From NCBI GenBank assembly GCA_003290165.1, contig QNQO01008326.1:445228-509227 (forward strand): a stretch of 64,000 nucleotides of DNA, given 5' to 3'. Shown here in pieces: positions 1-11,701 of the stretch. The notes under the pieces are model-generated. The model saw nothing but the letters and a program-made list of their open reading frames with translations. It was not told the DNA's origin and made no database searches. The stretch is from Berberis thunbergii (taxonomy: Eukaryota > Streptophyta > Magnoliopsida > Ranunculales > Berberidaceae). The position numbers were made by a program, and so were the translations under genes. Numbering within the stretch: the first letter of the stretch is position 1; the number at the start of each line of letters is the position of its first letter.

Positions 1-1538
1 TTGGCCAAATTTGAGGCAGAGATGCATCTTTATGAGTGATATACCCTGAAAGGAAATAGCTCGAGGAGCAGACAACTTGAATTGCATTAAACTTCACTTC
101 TTCAGCCTTCTTCATGGCTGACCTTCCAATGGAATGACAAGCAACATAAAAATGGTCTGTCCCACCGGTGTGGTTCCAGTAAGGATAATTCCGACTTATA
201 TTAAAGATGTATGCTTTAATAAAATCTGGGATACCCGCAACACCGACTCTTGGGTCATGCCGTAGCCTTGCAATAGAAAAGGGTAAGAAGAAGAGATCTG
301 CCTCTAAAGGATCCTTTGTAATGAAATGGCTCTGCATAAGAACCTTCTTAAAGTAACTTTCGCTAGCATAATTCCCCCCTGGTTCGAAGTCCACCGGTAA
401 GAATGCATTTGCGTAAGGATCATCTTTCCTGTGAGGATAAACATATATCTTCAAGCTCCTATTCATCTCTTCATAGTCTTCCAGAAAGATATCTTTGTCA
501 TGGAACACATCCTCATTCACGTACTTGCCTGAACCATAACAACAACCAACAATTTGCAATGTACATGTCAAGATTCCAGGTTATACACAGACATGAACTC
601 ATCTTTCATTTCACCAACGAGTTCAATTAAATTCAAGCAGTTGGTAGTGACTAAGCCGACCTGTCTTGGATGACCACAGATGTTCATTTTTTATTTTTTT
701 ATTTTTTTTTATTTTCTTTTTCATCAGGAAATATTTCAATCGAGGTAGACTACCCCAATCTATGGTTGTAATGCAATCAGAAGGTACAACAAACACTACT
801 TGTAAATTAGAAAATATTTACATAACATACAATTCCAACCGAAGGTTTAAATCTTTTCATCCTTCTAATTAGTACTTGTCTTCACAATGGTCATTTGCAT
901 AAAAAGCTCATTTACAACAAAATACCTATAACCAATTGGTAATATATTCACCATAACATACAATTCCAATTGAAAATATATCCCTTAAGGGAGTGTTGTC
1001 AATATTTCATCCATTTAATGCATAATATTTTATATTCAAAATGAAAATTTCCACAGAAAAAATTCATATACAAAACACTAAGTTCAAGACTTCATTTATC
1101 CCCAAAATTCCCAACATATTAAATCGGTAAACAACAACCATAATTGAAAACACTCAAAACCCACTTACCATTTGAGCTAATTGGTCTCCTAAAACTCCTC
1201 CATGACGACTGATGACTCACATCTCCTTGACTTCCATTATTCAACAAAGGCAAGGTTTTTACAGGCTTGAAGGATTCAGCAGGAGCAGAAGAGTTATAAA
1301 GAGGAGATTGGATTATGGGGTGGGTTAAAATCGAGTGATTTGAATATCCAATTGCGGGTTTAACAGATAGATGTGATTGGTGGTGAGTGGAGAAGAGCTT
1401 TGAAGTTGAGGAGATGTAGAAGAGAATGAAAACAGAGGTGATGAGGGCCAAAGTTGTGGAGATGAAGAAGTAGGTTTTGAATGAGTTGGAGAGACGTTGG
1501 TGGGTCAAGTAGTTTAAGAGAATCGAAGGTCGAACCAT
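1..1538 (-). CDS. Exostosin-family (GT47) glycosyltransferase, 5' part
   Basis: A type II Golgi membrane glycosyltransferase of the plant exostosin (GT47) group, expected to add sugars to cell-wall polysaccharide or glycoprotein; the acceptor cannot be told from the sequence. Two exons are visible: 1169-1538 and 528 down to the window edge. Exon 1 starts at the only good ATG (1538), gives a short basic N-terminus, then one hydrophobic anchor (about residues 24-43, FFISTTLALITSVFILFYIS) and a Ser/Pro/His-rich stem. Donor GTAAGT at 1168 and acceptor CAG before 528 join in phase 1. Exon 2 reads the start of the exostosin domain, with IYVYPHRKDDPYANAFLPVD, SYFKKVLMQSHFITKDPLEA and GGTDHFYVACHSIGRSAM. 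The catalytic C-terminal half lies outside the window. The intron 529-1168 holds no recognisable element. Family is secure; subfamily is inference. Confidence 0.9.
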
Positions 1539-1830
1539 GGAGAGGGAGTAGATTTGATTGATTGATCTCTGAAATTATGTACAGAGAACTGAAGGAAAAA
1601 CAGAGAGATGTGTTTTGAGTTTGATTTTAACGACAAATGGAGACGATTGTAACGACAGTGAATAAGGTTGACTTGCTGTCCTGATGTTGCGTCATCTTAG
1701 GAAGTTGAAATCCATCGGCTACACCATAGAAATGTTCAACAACCATTTATCCCCACAAGTTACCCTCACCCACACGGCCACACCATTCATTTAATATTTT
1801 CATTCCCACACATTGCATGTTTTCTCCCAC

Positions 1831-2008
1831 GAGAAATTCTAAATGGCGAGGAAACGGGCGAGGGAAGGGAGGTGACCGTCCACCCCGCTCGGGATGCGCG
1901 CACTAAAAATGACGGCACACATTCTGAGCGGGGTGGACGGTCTCCACCCCGCCACCTCCCTTCCCTCGCCCATTTCCTTGCCCGTTTCCTCGCTGTGTAG
2001 AACAACTC
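1831..2008. mobile_element. Foldback MITE, Mutator-like, copy 1
   Basis: A 178 bp near-palindrome. The arm starting GAGAAATTCTAAATGGCGAG pairs with the arm ending CTCGCTGTGTAGAACAACTC, and the GC-rich inner arms (GTCCACCCCGCTC and its complement) close the hairpin. It is flanked by the direct repeat TTTCTCCCAC at 1821-1830 and 2009-2018. A 9-10 bp target duplication together with long inverted repeats starting with G is the usual mark of Mutator-like elements. It sits inside the 1739-3442 element, so it is the younger insertion. Confidence 0.85.
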
Positions 2009-2376
2009 TTTCTCCCACACCAATCTTCTGTTCCATATAGTAAAAAGAAAAACTTTAATCTTTTCTCCTGCCAAATTCAAATGATCCAAAGCTCCCTGTC
2101 CCCTCCCAATTTTTTCTATTCTTCGATCAAAAGCTCCATCTTCTTCTATTGAAAGCTCCCCCTCCCTTTTCCTTCTCAATTAAACCACCACTCTCTCCCC
2201 CAATCTCTCACATTCCACTTCCATTCGACTCACCCAAAAGGGTTCATCAATCGAGCGACAACAGTAAGAAATAGAGACGAGGTTGCGATGGTGGCCATCA
2301 CAACGACCGCACCGCCGGCCTCCCCTCTACTCCTATCTTTCCAAAACATCCTAGCACTCAATCAAAACATAAAAGT

Positions 2377-2930
2377 ATGTTACTGTCTTGACTTTCGACC
2401 AACACTAGATTGAGAACGATTCTCGAGCTCATCAACACACGAAAAATGTAGTACTCTGAGTTATCTAATGAATACAATTTGAATCACTTGAAAATGTTTT
2501 GAAATGAGCAAGTTATGGTCATTTTAATAAAGTCACTCAAATCTATCCGCTAAAGAAAATATGATATTGTCTCTGACTTTCGACCAACTGTGACGCTCGA
2601 TTGAGACCGATTCTCAAGCTCATCAAACATGAAAAATGTAGTACTTTGTCTAATGAACACAGTTTGAATCACTTGAAAATGTTTTGAAATGAACAAGTTA
2701 TGGTCATTTTACTGCGGTCACTCAAAACTGTCTAGCAATGACCAAGTCGCAAAGGCTCACGCGAATGTTAGTCTCTCACTCGCATGATTCGCTACGAATA
2801 TAAGTTTCTCACTTGCATGACCTACTAGATAACTCAAAGTACTACTTGTTTTGTGTTTTGATGAGCTTTAGAATTAGTCTCAATCAAGCGTCAAAGTTGG
2901 TCGAAAGTCAGGAACAATACCCCATTTTCT
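2377..2930. repeat. Three-copy repeat: two direct, one inverted
   Basis: A unit of about 170-185 bp beginning near GACTTTCGACCAAC and containing AAAAATGTAGTACT and ATCACTTGAAAATGTTTTGA occurs at about 2377-2560 and 2561-2735. A shorter inverted copy of its first half lies at about 2823-2925, containing AGTACTACTTGTTTTGTGTT and GTTGGTCGAAAGTCAGG. The inverted copy makes the whole block an imperfect long palindrome. No coding sense was found. Confidence 0.7.
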
Positions 2931-3934
2931 TACTGGACAGATTTGAGTGATTGCGTGACTGTGAGTTTTCCACTTGTCGACGCAATAGCCTCGATGAGTG
3001 GGGAACTCACTATCGCACAGGCCGCCGCGAAGGCGAGGAAAAAAACAGAAAATGAGAATGAAAGGGGCGAAGACTGAAAAAGAGAGTGTGGGAGAAAAAG
3101 AGAATGGAACTAATGAGTGGGAGAAGAAGAGATGTGGGAGAACTGGGAGAGGGGAAAGAGAATGAGAAGAAGATGGAGAGGGGAAGGAGAAGAAGAAGAT
3201 GGAAAATGGGTGATGGTGGCTGTTGTGGCTCCATCTCCTTTCTTTCTCGCCGTTGCCGGTCGTCCCACACAGGCCCTCGCAATCGATCACACCCTTCCAT
3301 ATTGTTGTTGTTGTTCTTGAGAAGAGAGGGTGTGAGAGGAAGAGGATGAATAATGGTTTTGAATTGTGTGGCAGAGCAGGTAAAAAAATTGGATGGATGA
3401 TGTAAGTGAGGGTAACTTGTGGTGCCAAATAATTGTTGCCTTTTAAGAATGCTATGTGAAACATTTTGGTAATACGTAAAAGAAAATTAAAATGTATTTT
3501 GAATTAGAAAAAGAAACTTATAATGTTAACAGACAAAAATACAATCTTCTTAATCAACAAATCTAATAAGTCGGTACAAAATCAATGCATACTCATCCTC
3601 TGTGAGAACATCTCCATGGAGTAGAAATTTTTTTTTTTGACTTCTTCGCTTATGGAGAAAAATGTATTTATTTTTATCCCACATGTGTACACAACTTGGA
3701 GAAAATCCATTCCTTCCGCTTTGAATGTCTTCATGCATTCAGAGTGGAGGTTGATAAGGTGATTCCCAGCTTCAACGGTATAATTTAGAAAGTGAAATTA
3801 AGTAATGAGTCGCAGAAAGAGTATCAACCCCATGGAAGTTAGATTGACGTTAGGGTAAACTTTAACAACGAAAATAGTTTATCATATACCTATCATCGGT
3901 AAAAGTGCAAAAAAAACTCTAGCATGTTATTCAA

Positions 3935-4124
3935 GGGAAATTCTAAATGTCGAGGGAAAGAGCGAGGAAACCAGCGAGGTAAACGAGGTGGCGGGGGGTG
4001 AACCGTTCACCCCCTCGAGATGTTTTCCGCGCGCGCATCTCAAGGGGGGTGAACGGTTCACCCCCCGCCACCTTGTTTACCTCGCTGGTTTCCTCGCCCT
4101 TTCCCTCGACACATAGAAAAGCTC
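3935..4124. mobile_element. Foldback MITE, Mutator-like, copy 2
   Basis: A 190 bp near-perfect hairpin. The left end GGGAAATTCTAAATGTCGAG and right end CTCGACACATAGAAAAGCTC are inverted repeats. The arms contain GGCGGGGGGTGAACCGTTCA and its complement around a short GCGCGCGC-rich loop. It is flanked by the perfect 9 bp direct repeat GTTATTCAA at 3926-3934 and 4125-4133. The ends match the copy at 1831-2008 (TTCTAAATG.CGAGG), but the inner arms differ in sequence while keeping the same architecture. Confidence 0.9.
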
Positions 4125-4246
4125 GTTATTCAATTGGGGTCAACATACTTGTCAAAATAAGGAATTGGGTTGAGATTGAGGCGAGATGACACGTAACCCA
4201 TTAGCATTAGAGCATATCCAGTATGCTGACAGAGAAATGAGTGAGG

Positions 4247-5323
4247 TAATTAATATTTTCATTTAAATAATAGACTTAATTATCCCACCCTTAGTTGAGG
4301 ACCACCCACAATAGGTGTTTGGGTTGGGTGTCAATTGGTATGATGTTCAAAAGTTGGTTTTTATTGATTTGTTGAAAACCTCAAATTTATTTTTGGAAAG
4401 ATTAAAAAATTGAACGTCGTTTTAAATGACACCCGGCTTAGGCTTCAAAAGGAATGACGCCCATTCCTTAGCTTACACAGGATATTCTATTCCCCACTTC
4501 GCAATTTAGCCCATCCGTAATTAGCAAGCTCTTCCGGGTGAATATGGCTGGGATATCTTTATCCCAACAAAGATATCCCACCCGTATTCATCCTAATATG
4601 GATGCTCTTAGAGGTGACACGGTATGATATGATACGATATGACCCATTGCCACCTCCTCATATATGGAGGCTGGATGGAATGAACCCCCGTCCCAAGATC
4701 CATTTAAGTTTGGTTTGGATACAAGTTGAGCCCAAAGTCTTTTCAGTACGCCATTGTGGACTGAAAACACTCGAGCCCACCCAGAGAAAAAACTAGCCAA
4801 CCACTCTCTATGAAAGAAAGAAGACCATGAAAAAAATATATTATTTTCATTTAAATAATAAACTTATCCAACCTTTAGTCGAAAACCACCCACAATAGGC
4901 GTTTGGGTTGAAAAATTAATTTTTTTTGGAAAAATACAAAGTTGAGTGATGTTCTAAATGAGACCATAAGGAATGACACCCAGTCCTTAGCTTGCTTGGA
5001 TATTCTATTCCTCACTTTGCGATTTAGACCATCCATAATTAGCTTGCTCTTCTGGGTGAATACGAGTGAAATATCTTTATCCAATCAAAGATATCTCACC
5101 ATATTCGGCCCACTATGGATGCTCTTAGAGGTGATACGATAAGATATGATACGACCGATTGCCACATCTCAATCGAAAATATTAGGAAACCAGGTTTTGG
5201 CAATCTCCATTTAAGTTTGGTTTGGGTACATGTTTAGCACAAAGTCTTTTCAGTACGCCATTGTGGACTGAAAAACTCAAGCCCACGCACAGAGAAAATG
5301 AATCCACCACTCCCCAAGAAATA
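4247..5323. repeat. Imperfect tandem duplication of a 0.5 kb block
   Basis: Two diverged direct copies, about 4247-4812 and 4841-5323. Shared landmarks are TTTTCATTTAAATAATA, CCACCCACAATAGG.GTTTGG, the palindromic GATATCTTTATCC.A.CAAAGATATC, TATGGATGCTCTTAGAGGTG and CAGTACGCCATTGTGGACTG. No coding capacity was seen. The divergence indicates an old duplication or two adjacent insertions of one repeat. Confidence 0.75.
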
Positions 5324-5715
5324 AGGAATATCCTTTTATAGCGAACACATCGTCCTCTAGGCTCTTCTTTCTTCTTAAGGGGGTGTATTCAATTAAAGAT
5401 TTTAATGGATTTTAAAACTCTTGGATTTTAAAGAATTTTCAAATGTTTTTAATGGATTTTATGAAATTCACATGGTTTTTTTAATGGATTTTAAAGGATT
5501 GAATTTTGATGAATTTTAAAGGATTCTTACGGATTATGAATTTTTTTATTAGTCTTAAGAAGCCATGAAAGAACACCGCCTACTAAAATCATTGCTTGGG
5601 ACATGCTTTGCTAAAATTAGTTCCTCACCAAATTCATCCAATTTTCAATAGATTTCTACGACCTTTGGATGAGATACATCTCTAGAGAGAAAAACATAGA
5701 CGTTTACATTAACCT

Positions 5716-6325
5716 CTACCTAACTACATCCAAGCTCTTTTTTATACCTTTACTAGACATTATTGCCTTGACCTTAGCAACATCTTCGCACATCCCTTTG
5801 GCGGCATAAATAATGGATAGCAATATACAAGTCGATTCCATTTGGGGTTCAAGTCTGAAGAGTTCCCTTGTAGCCATTTCTCCCATTTTCACATTTCCAT
5901 GCTTGCAACTCATCCAACTTTGTCCTAATTTTGATTACAAGATAATGAATCTCTTTGTAATTTATTTCTTCCTAGTAAGAATATAAGCAATCCGATGGAT
6001 TTGGAGCAAAAAACTATATGAAATTTTCTCGAAAAGTTTTAGTATCATTCTCATACTTCATTATTGCAGTAATGTTTAGGATGCTAGAGTTTGAGAATTC
6101 ATTATTATTGAAACTAAAAACCTGAGAAGCTAATTGAAGACAATAGCATTTACTGTAAGAATCAACCAAAGTGTTGTAAATGGCAAGTGTTGATCCATCA
6201 CCCAATTTAACAATATGGCATGAATCTGAATGACAATATTTTTCATAGTGGTATTTACCTTATAAACGGAAATCAATGTGTTGATATAACCAATATTTTT
6301 GTGAGGCATTTCATCAAACAAATGG
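5716..6325 (-). pseudogene. PPR-protein gene fragment
   Basis: Remnant of a plant pentatricopeptide-repeat RNA-processing protein. At 5913-5716 the minus strand reads the E-domain-like stretch CKHGNVKMGEMATRELFRLE then LLSIIYAAKGMCEDVAKVKA and IMSSKGIKKS, the usual C-terminal region of PLS-class PPR proteins. Upstream, 6321-6250 reads FDEMPHKNIGYINTLISVYK, and 6205-6150 reads NTLVDSYSKC, both PPR-type motifs. The pieces are in different frames, stops separate them, and most repeats and the end are missing. Because it lies between the ends of a transposon-like element it may be a captured fragment, though simple insertion near a decayed gene is also possible. Confidence 0.75.
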
Positions 6326-6908
6326 CGTAACTACACCATAGCAAAAAAACACGTACAGAAGATGAAAAAGGCATAAAAAAATCACAAATCTGAAAGCCTC
6401 ATTGAAATATTAAATGTTATGTGTTTTGCAGTACGTAGTAGTTGTATGCTTGTATGGATGTTAATGAGTCTGATTGTGACGGGGATGTATGGTGAAAATA
6501 GTGGGTGCACTAACTGTTTAGATATCTAACTATAGTATTTGTTCATATTTTCGCCTTTAATTAAAAGAGTATATGTATGCAAAAAAAAAAAAAAAAAAAA
6601 AACTTATACTCCTTCCCTTTCTAGTCTTCTTCCTTGTTTGTGTACACTTGGTTTGCAATTAATTCAAAGCTATTAAACATTGATATTGGATTTGCTAGGA
6701 GCGGTAGATTCGTAAAAATGGATGATGGGCTCAATTGAGATTGAAATGGGGGAGTTTGTTGATTTTCGTCATAAAGAACAAGTACCCTAGAAAAAGGGAA
6801 AGACATAGAGAGGAATGAGAAATAGATAGATGAAATAGAGAGAATACAAATCCGTCGAAATATGAGGGGAAGGTTGGATTTGAAATTACTCTTATTATTT
6901 ATACTTTT

Positions 6909-7246
6909 TAGGGCTGAACAAAAAACCGATCAAACCGATTAAACCGATCGAACCGATTAGTTCGGTTTAAATTCGGTTCGGTTTTAAAAAATTCAAAACC
7001 GAAGTGGTCGGTTCGGTTTTCGATTTCTATGTGATTTTAACCGACCGAATATATATAATAAATAATATATATTTTATATATAAATAATACAATATGTTTA
7101 AAATAGTCAGTCGGTTCGGTTTTATTTCAGTTTTTGTTCGATTTTAGTCGGTTCGATTTCGGTTTGAAAATTTTAAAACCCATCTAAGTCGGTTCGGTTC
7201 ACGGTTTAGGTGAAAAACCGAACCGACGGTTAGATTTTCAGCCCTA
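6909..7246. mobile_element. hAT-like MITE, AACCG-rich family, copy 1
   Basis: The inverted ends TAGGGCTGAA..TTCAGCCCTA enclose 338 bp rich in AACCGA/TCGGTT words around an AT-rich centre. The flanks ATACTTTT (6901-6908) and ATGCTTTT (7247-7254) agree at 7 of 8 positions, as expected for an aged 8 bp hAT target duplication. It is nested in the element 5379-7435. Confidence 0.85.
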
Positions 7247-7435
7247 ATGCTTTTTACTCACAAATCCTTCAAAATCTACAACTTTAACAAAATTATCAAA
7301 ATCCACTATTTTTTTAATACTTCTGATTTTGTTGGAATTTTGAAAAATACCCACTGATTTGGAAGGATTTTAAAACATCATTTTAAATCCATATAAATTA
7401 CCCCGAATTTAGATGAATTCTTTCAAATACTTTAG

Positions 7436-8250
7436 GGGGTGGTATTCAATTCAGGATTTGAATGGACTCTGAATAATTTTAAATCTCGTGGATTTTAAAA
7501 GGTTTCAAATGGTTTTACAAAATCCACTGGATTTTGATGAATTTTAAATGATTGAATTTTCTAGATTTTATAAAAGTTTGTTATGGATTTCTATGGATTC
7601 TTATAAATATGTTATTAATCATAGGAAGCAATGAAAGAACACCACCTACATTGTTATTCATGCCAACACAAATCATAAAACATCACTCAAAACATCAATT
7701 AAACAATTGTTTGTATGTTACGAGAATTTTACTTAAAAAAAAAATCAAATACATTGAAGATGGTCCAAAAGTAATACAATAACTATTTTACTTCAAATTG
7801 TTATCCCCGCGGCCACCGCCACCTCTCCTTCTCCTTTATTCTCCATATTCTTTTTCAATCACCACCACCACTACGCTATTGCCACCTCTCATCTTCCTCC
7901 CCCCCTCTTATTCTTCTTCTCCATCAATCACCACTGCCACCTCTCATCCCACCTCCTTCCATTTTCATCTTCTTATTTTCAACCTCCTCCCCCTCACCTC
8001 TTTTTTTTTCTTCTCCTCATCCACTTTTTTTCTCCTATCTTCTTTTTCTTTTTCTTCTTCTTTTTGCCCTCACAAAGGTTATAGCAAGTGGGGAACTTCC
8101 ACTCGCAGGTACCTCTACAAAGGGCGAAATTTTTTTTGGAAAAGAAGAAGAGATGAGAAAAAATAGAAGAAGAAAAACAAAGACAAAAGAAAAAAAATAA
8201 CAAAAAACAAAGATGAAGAGAGGACAAGAAGAAGAGAAAATAGGAGGAAG

Positions 8251-8309
<59 letters not shown>

Positions 8310-8788
8310 GAAAAAGGAGAAGAGAAAGTGCGGGTGGTGGTGCAGCCTGCGGTGGTAGGGCATAATAGTGTAGCGAGGTGGTGCTACTCTTGTGAAGAGA
8401 GAATAAAATGAAAGGTGGTGGTATCCTTCAGCAGATCACAAAAAAGTGGAGTGGTGGTGTCATTCAATGAAAATGATGGTGTTATTTAACAATAGTCAAT
8501 AAAATCCGTTAAAATATGGGGGGAAGCTTGGATTTGGAATAATTCTTGTTATATATAATTTTCACTCACAAGTCCTTCAAAATCTACAAACAAATTCATT
8601 AAAATCCACTACTTTTTTAATATCCCTGATTTTGGTAGAATTTTGAAAAGCATGAATTGAATACCCTATGATTTTAAAGGATTTTAAAACTTCGTATTTG
8701 AATAGCCGATTTATATGTATTATTTTAAATCCTAATTGAATTAAAATCCTTCCGAATTCATTAAAATTCGTAATTGAATCCATCCCCT
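7436..8788. mobile_element. Large non-autonomous element, TATTCAATT-terminus family, second copy
   Basis: The left end GGGTGGTATTCAATTCAGGA and the inverted right end (minus strand GGGGATGGATTCAATTACGA) are related to the left end at 5379. Subterminal TTTTAAA/GGATTTTAAA repeats are present on both sides. The interior (about 7795-8475) is a different, Pro/Ser-rich pyrimidine tract sharing the motif AGTGGGGAA.TTCCACTCGC with the 1739 and 34479 elements, so it may hold a nested relative. No transposase was seen. Confidence 0.5.
8251..8305. repeat. (ATA)n microsatellite
   Basis: About 18 uninterrupted ATA/TAA units inside the element at 7436-8788. The poly-isoleucine frame it creates on the minus strand is not a gene. 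Confidence 0.97.
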
Positions 8789-8931
8789 CTGATCAATGGA
8801 ATGAACTACAAAACTAAACTTTTCTTCCACTTCCCACACAAACAAAAACCCTAGAGGGAAACAACCCTTTTTGTTGTTGTTTGATTTGCAACTGAGATCA
8901 AGGAGAGATTTTTATCCTTTCCTTTTGAACC

Positions 8932-11701
8932 ATGGAATCCACAGTACTTTTTCCTCGCATCAATCTTTCTTCTTCTTCTCGTAATTACAAAAAGTTCTCA
9001 ATGTAAGTTAGTTTTTTTTTTTTTTTTTTCTTGCAGTTTGGTTTCTGTGGTTTTAATTGACATGAGATTATTACATTGTTTATTTGTTCTTCATGGTCAT
9101 ATTTGATCTGTTTTACAAATCACCATTTAGTTGTTAATTGTGTTAGATCGATCGAATTACATAAAATTGTTTAACTGGGTGTTTTCAACGATTAGAAAGT
9201 CTGGGTTTTTGTTGAAAACATGTTTTTATTGAAAAAAGTTTCCATTTTTTTTAGTAATTGAACAATAATGTATCGTGAACATACTATTGCAGATCATGTA
9301 ATAAGAGCAAGTCTTTAGTATCTGTTATTGGCTGTTGTAAAGCTCTAGGATCAACACAGCATGATATGCATAAGGCACTTACCGTCGCATTTGACTTGGT
9401 TGATGGCAAAAATGTGAATCTTGCTGGGAAGTCATCTCTTTATGGTCCTCATGTTCATAAGAGAAATCTAGTTGGGCAGACATTTTGCAGTGGAGTATGC
9501 ACATTTGATGAGACTGTTTCACAATCTCATTCTGCCGAAGCTGCAGAAGAGAAGGTCGGTGTGCTGCTTCTCAATCTTGGTGGACCAGATACACTTAATG
9601 ACGTTCAACCGTTTTTGTTCAACTTGTTTGCTGATCCAGTAAGCTCTACTTAGTCCACCTTGTGATTTGTCTGTACCGAATATATTAGATCATGAACTTA
9701 TGAGATGGAAACTAATGGTTAATTTTTGCTAGGATATTATACGACTACCCAGAATGTTTCGGTTTCTTCAGCGGCCATTGGCACAGTTAATTTCAGTTGT
9801 TAGGGCTCCAAAGAGTAAAGAAGGGTATGCCTCCATAGGAGGTGCCTCACCATTGCGGAAAATAACGAATGAACAGGTAAGTTTCCTGCTATACGTCATT
9901 ATGAAATAGATTGTTATCAATCAGTTTACTTTAGGGCGTGTTTGGCTTTCTGTGGTTGAGTGTTGGAATAATTCGCTGGTTATGTTTATCTCAGGCAGAA
10001 GCACTGAAAAAGGCTTTAGAAGAAAAGAAAATGTCTGCAAATGTATATGTTGCAATGAGATATTGGTATCCATTCACTGAGGAAGCTGTTCATCAGGTGA
10101 GTCACGAAGTGGGGAATAGACTATCGCATAGTTTTAGAAGATGTAATTCTAATTTATACAAGTTTCCAGTTTTCTTGTCAGTTTGAATAACTGATTGAGA
10201 GGATATCCATTTTTCTTTGATAACAAATTGGAGTATAACTTATTGAGATGATATCCATTTTTCTTTGATAACAAAATTCGAGTATTATTAAGTTCATATG
10301 GGATAGCCAAGCATGTAACCCTAGATGCCTATACTTGTTCGCCATAGCTTGATACATTTGCACTTCTTCTGACAGATTAAGAAGGACAAAATTACTAAAC
10401 TTGTCGTGTTACCACTTTATCCTCAATATTCTATCTCTACAACTGGGTCGAGTGTTCGGGTTCTTGAAAAGATCTTCAGGTAAATATTCAATGATCCTGT
10501 TTCAGTTTGAAGTATCCAATTTTCATAGTTGTAACTTGTAATGATACTCAATATAGTTAACTCAACCCACTCACTGAATAATTATTCCATTTATTAGAGA
10601 AGACTCTTATCTATCGAGGATTCCGGTATCCATCATACAGTCATGGTATCAACGTGAGGGTTATGTGAAGTCAATGGCCGACTTGATAGAGAAAGATCTG
10701 CAGAGTTTCTCCAAGCCTGAGGAGGTATGTATCTTTTCAAATATCGTCAGTATTGAACTCTGCATTAAGTGGTGGACTCATCTTTGCGTCAAAACTGCAG
10801 GTAATGATATTCTTCAGTGCACATGGGGTACCAGTTAGCTATGTTGAAGAAGCCGGAGATCCATATAGAGATCAGATGGAGGAGTGCATAAAATTGATCA
10901 TGCAAGAGTTAAAATCTAGAGGGATTAACAATGAACATACTCTTGCTTACCAGGTCAGTTCAAAATTTTCTATCTCTCTCTTTCTAAATGAAATTGGTTG
11001 TTCAGTAGGTGCTGCTTTACCTTAATCGTCAAATGGGATTTTTAGTCTAACATGTCTGAAAATTTCAGAGTCGAGTTGGGCCAGTTCAGTGGTTAAAGCC
11101 TTATACTGATGAGGTTCTTGTTGAGCTTGGCAAAAGAGGTGTAAAGAATCTCCTTGCTGTTCCAGTAAGGTACAAATTCTGTATTTGTAGAATTGAATCC
11201 AGTTATTATAGTTGATATACTCGTCTCTAGAGTCCTTGATATAGGTCAACAACCAACGTCATTTTTTTCCTAGGACTTCAACCGTGGTTCACTTCACATC
11301 TTTCATTTAGCCAAAGTTTGCAACTGATCTTGAATTTTCTGTCATAACCATATGCTGTATGCTCTAACCATAAAATAATTTCCAGCTTTGTAAGCGAGCA
11401 CATAGAGACTCTTGAAGAGATTGATATGGAGTACAGGGAGTTGGCCCTTGAATCTGGCGTTGAAAACTGGGGTAGAGTCCCTGCACTGGGATGCAAATCC
11501 TCCTTCATATCTGATCTAGCAGATGCTGTGATTGAAGCCCTGCCTCTTGCGACAGCCATTTTAGCTCCAGAAAGTAAACCTGCTGAAGTTGACACTGCTG
11601 ATCCACTGAGATATATAATTAAGCTGTTTTTTGGTTCAGTCTTGACATTCTTTTTACTCGTATCCCCAAAACTTATTTCTACATTCAGGAACTACCTCTA
11701 A
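8932..11701 (+). CDS. FC1: Ferrochelatase, plastid (FC1-like)
   Basis: Inserts ferrous iron into protoporphyrin IX, the last step of haem synthesis, in plastids. Nine exons: 8932-9002, 9293-9638, 9733-9876, 9995-10096, 10376-10479, 10598-10724, 10801-10953, 11069-11169, 11386-11701. All borders are GT/AG and all phases agree, giving 487 residues. The start [11 protein letters not shown] opens a Ser-rich transit-peptide-like region. The core begins at [20 protein letters not shown]; conserved blocks are [32 protein letters not shown], the active-site segment [20 protein letters not shown] and [20 protein letters not shown]. The C-terminus is a short membrane helix ([19 protein letters not shown]) with no LHC-type chlorophyll-binding motif, which favours the FC1 over the FC2 class. 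The paralogue choice is inference; the enzyme is certain. Confidence 0.96.

Larger units (their letters stand above)
1739..3442. mobile_element. Non-autonomous DNA element, 1.7 kb, GGCACCACA-terminus family
   Basis: The left end (about 1739-1775) and the inverted right end (about 3405-3442) share CCACAAGTTACCCTCAC. The right-end terminus GGCAACAATTATTTGGCACC (minus strand) matches the left end of the element at 34479. The right third, with the CTCCATCTCC block and purine-rich GAGAAGA tract, is also shared with that element. There is no transposase-like reading frame; the long frames here are artefacts of purine/pyrimidine bias. It is interrupted by a foldback MITE at 1831-2008 and carries a repeat cluster at 2377-2930. 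Superfamily and target duplication are not resolved. Confidence 0.65.
5379..7435. mobile_element. Large non-autonomous element, TATTCAATT-terminus family, carrying a PPR fragment
   Basis: The left end GGGGGTGTATTCAATTAAAG is followed by simple ATTTTAATGGATTTTAAA-type subterminal repeats, which recur inverted near 7290-7420. The left flank is TTAA and the right border TTA meets the next element directly, compatible with a 3 bp TTA/TAA target site (PIF/Harbinger style). That assignment is inference. It contains a PPR gene fragment (5716-6325), a poly-A run (about 6581-6602) and a nested hAT-like MITE (6909-7246). The right boundary is approximate. Confidence 0.5.

Noticed and set aside
1787..2179. 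Open frames on the minus strand (Arg/Glu-rich)
   Set aside because: They run through the foldback MITE and its pyrimidine-rich surroundings; composition, not coding, explains them.
2880..3464. Overlapping long frames on both strands (Ser/Pro/Phe-rich and Arg/Glu-rich)
   Set aside because: Strand-biased purine/pyrimidine DNA of a transposable element; no motif or splice context.
7798..8363. Pro/Ser-rich frame and poly-Ile frame
   Set aside because: Produced by a pyrimidine tract and an (ATA)n microsatellite.
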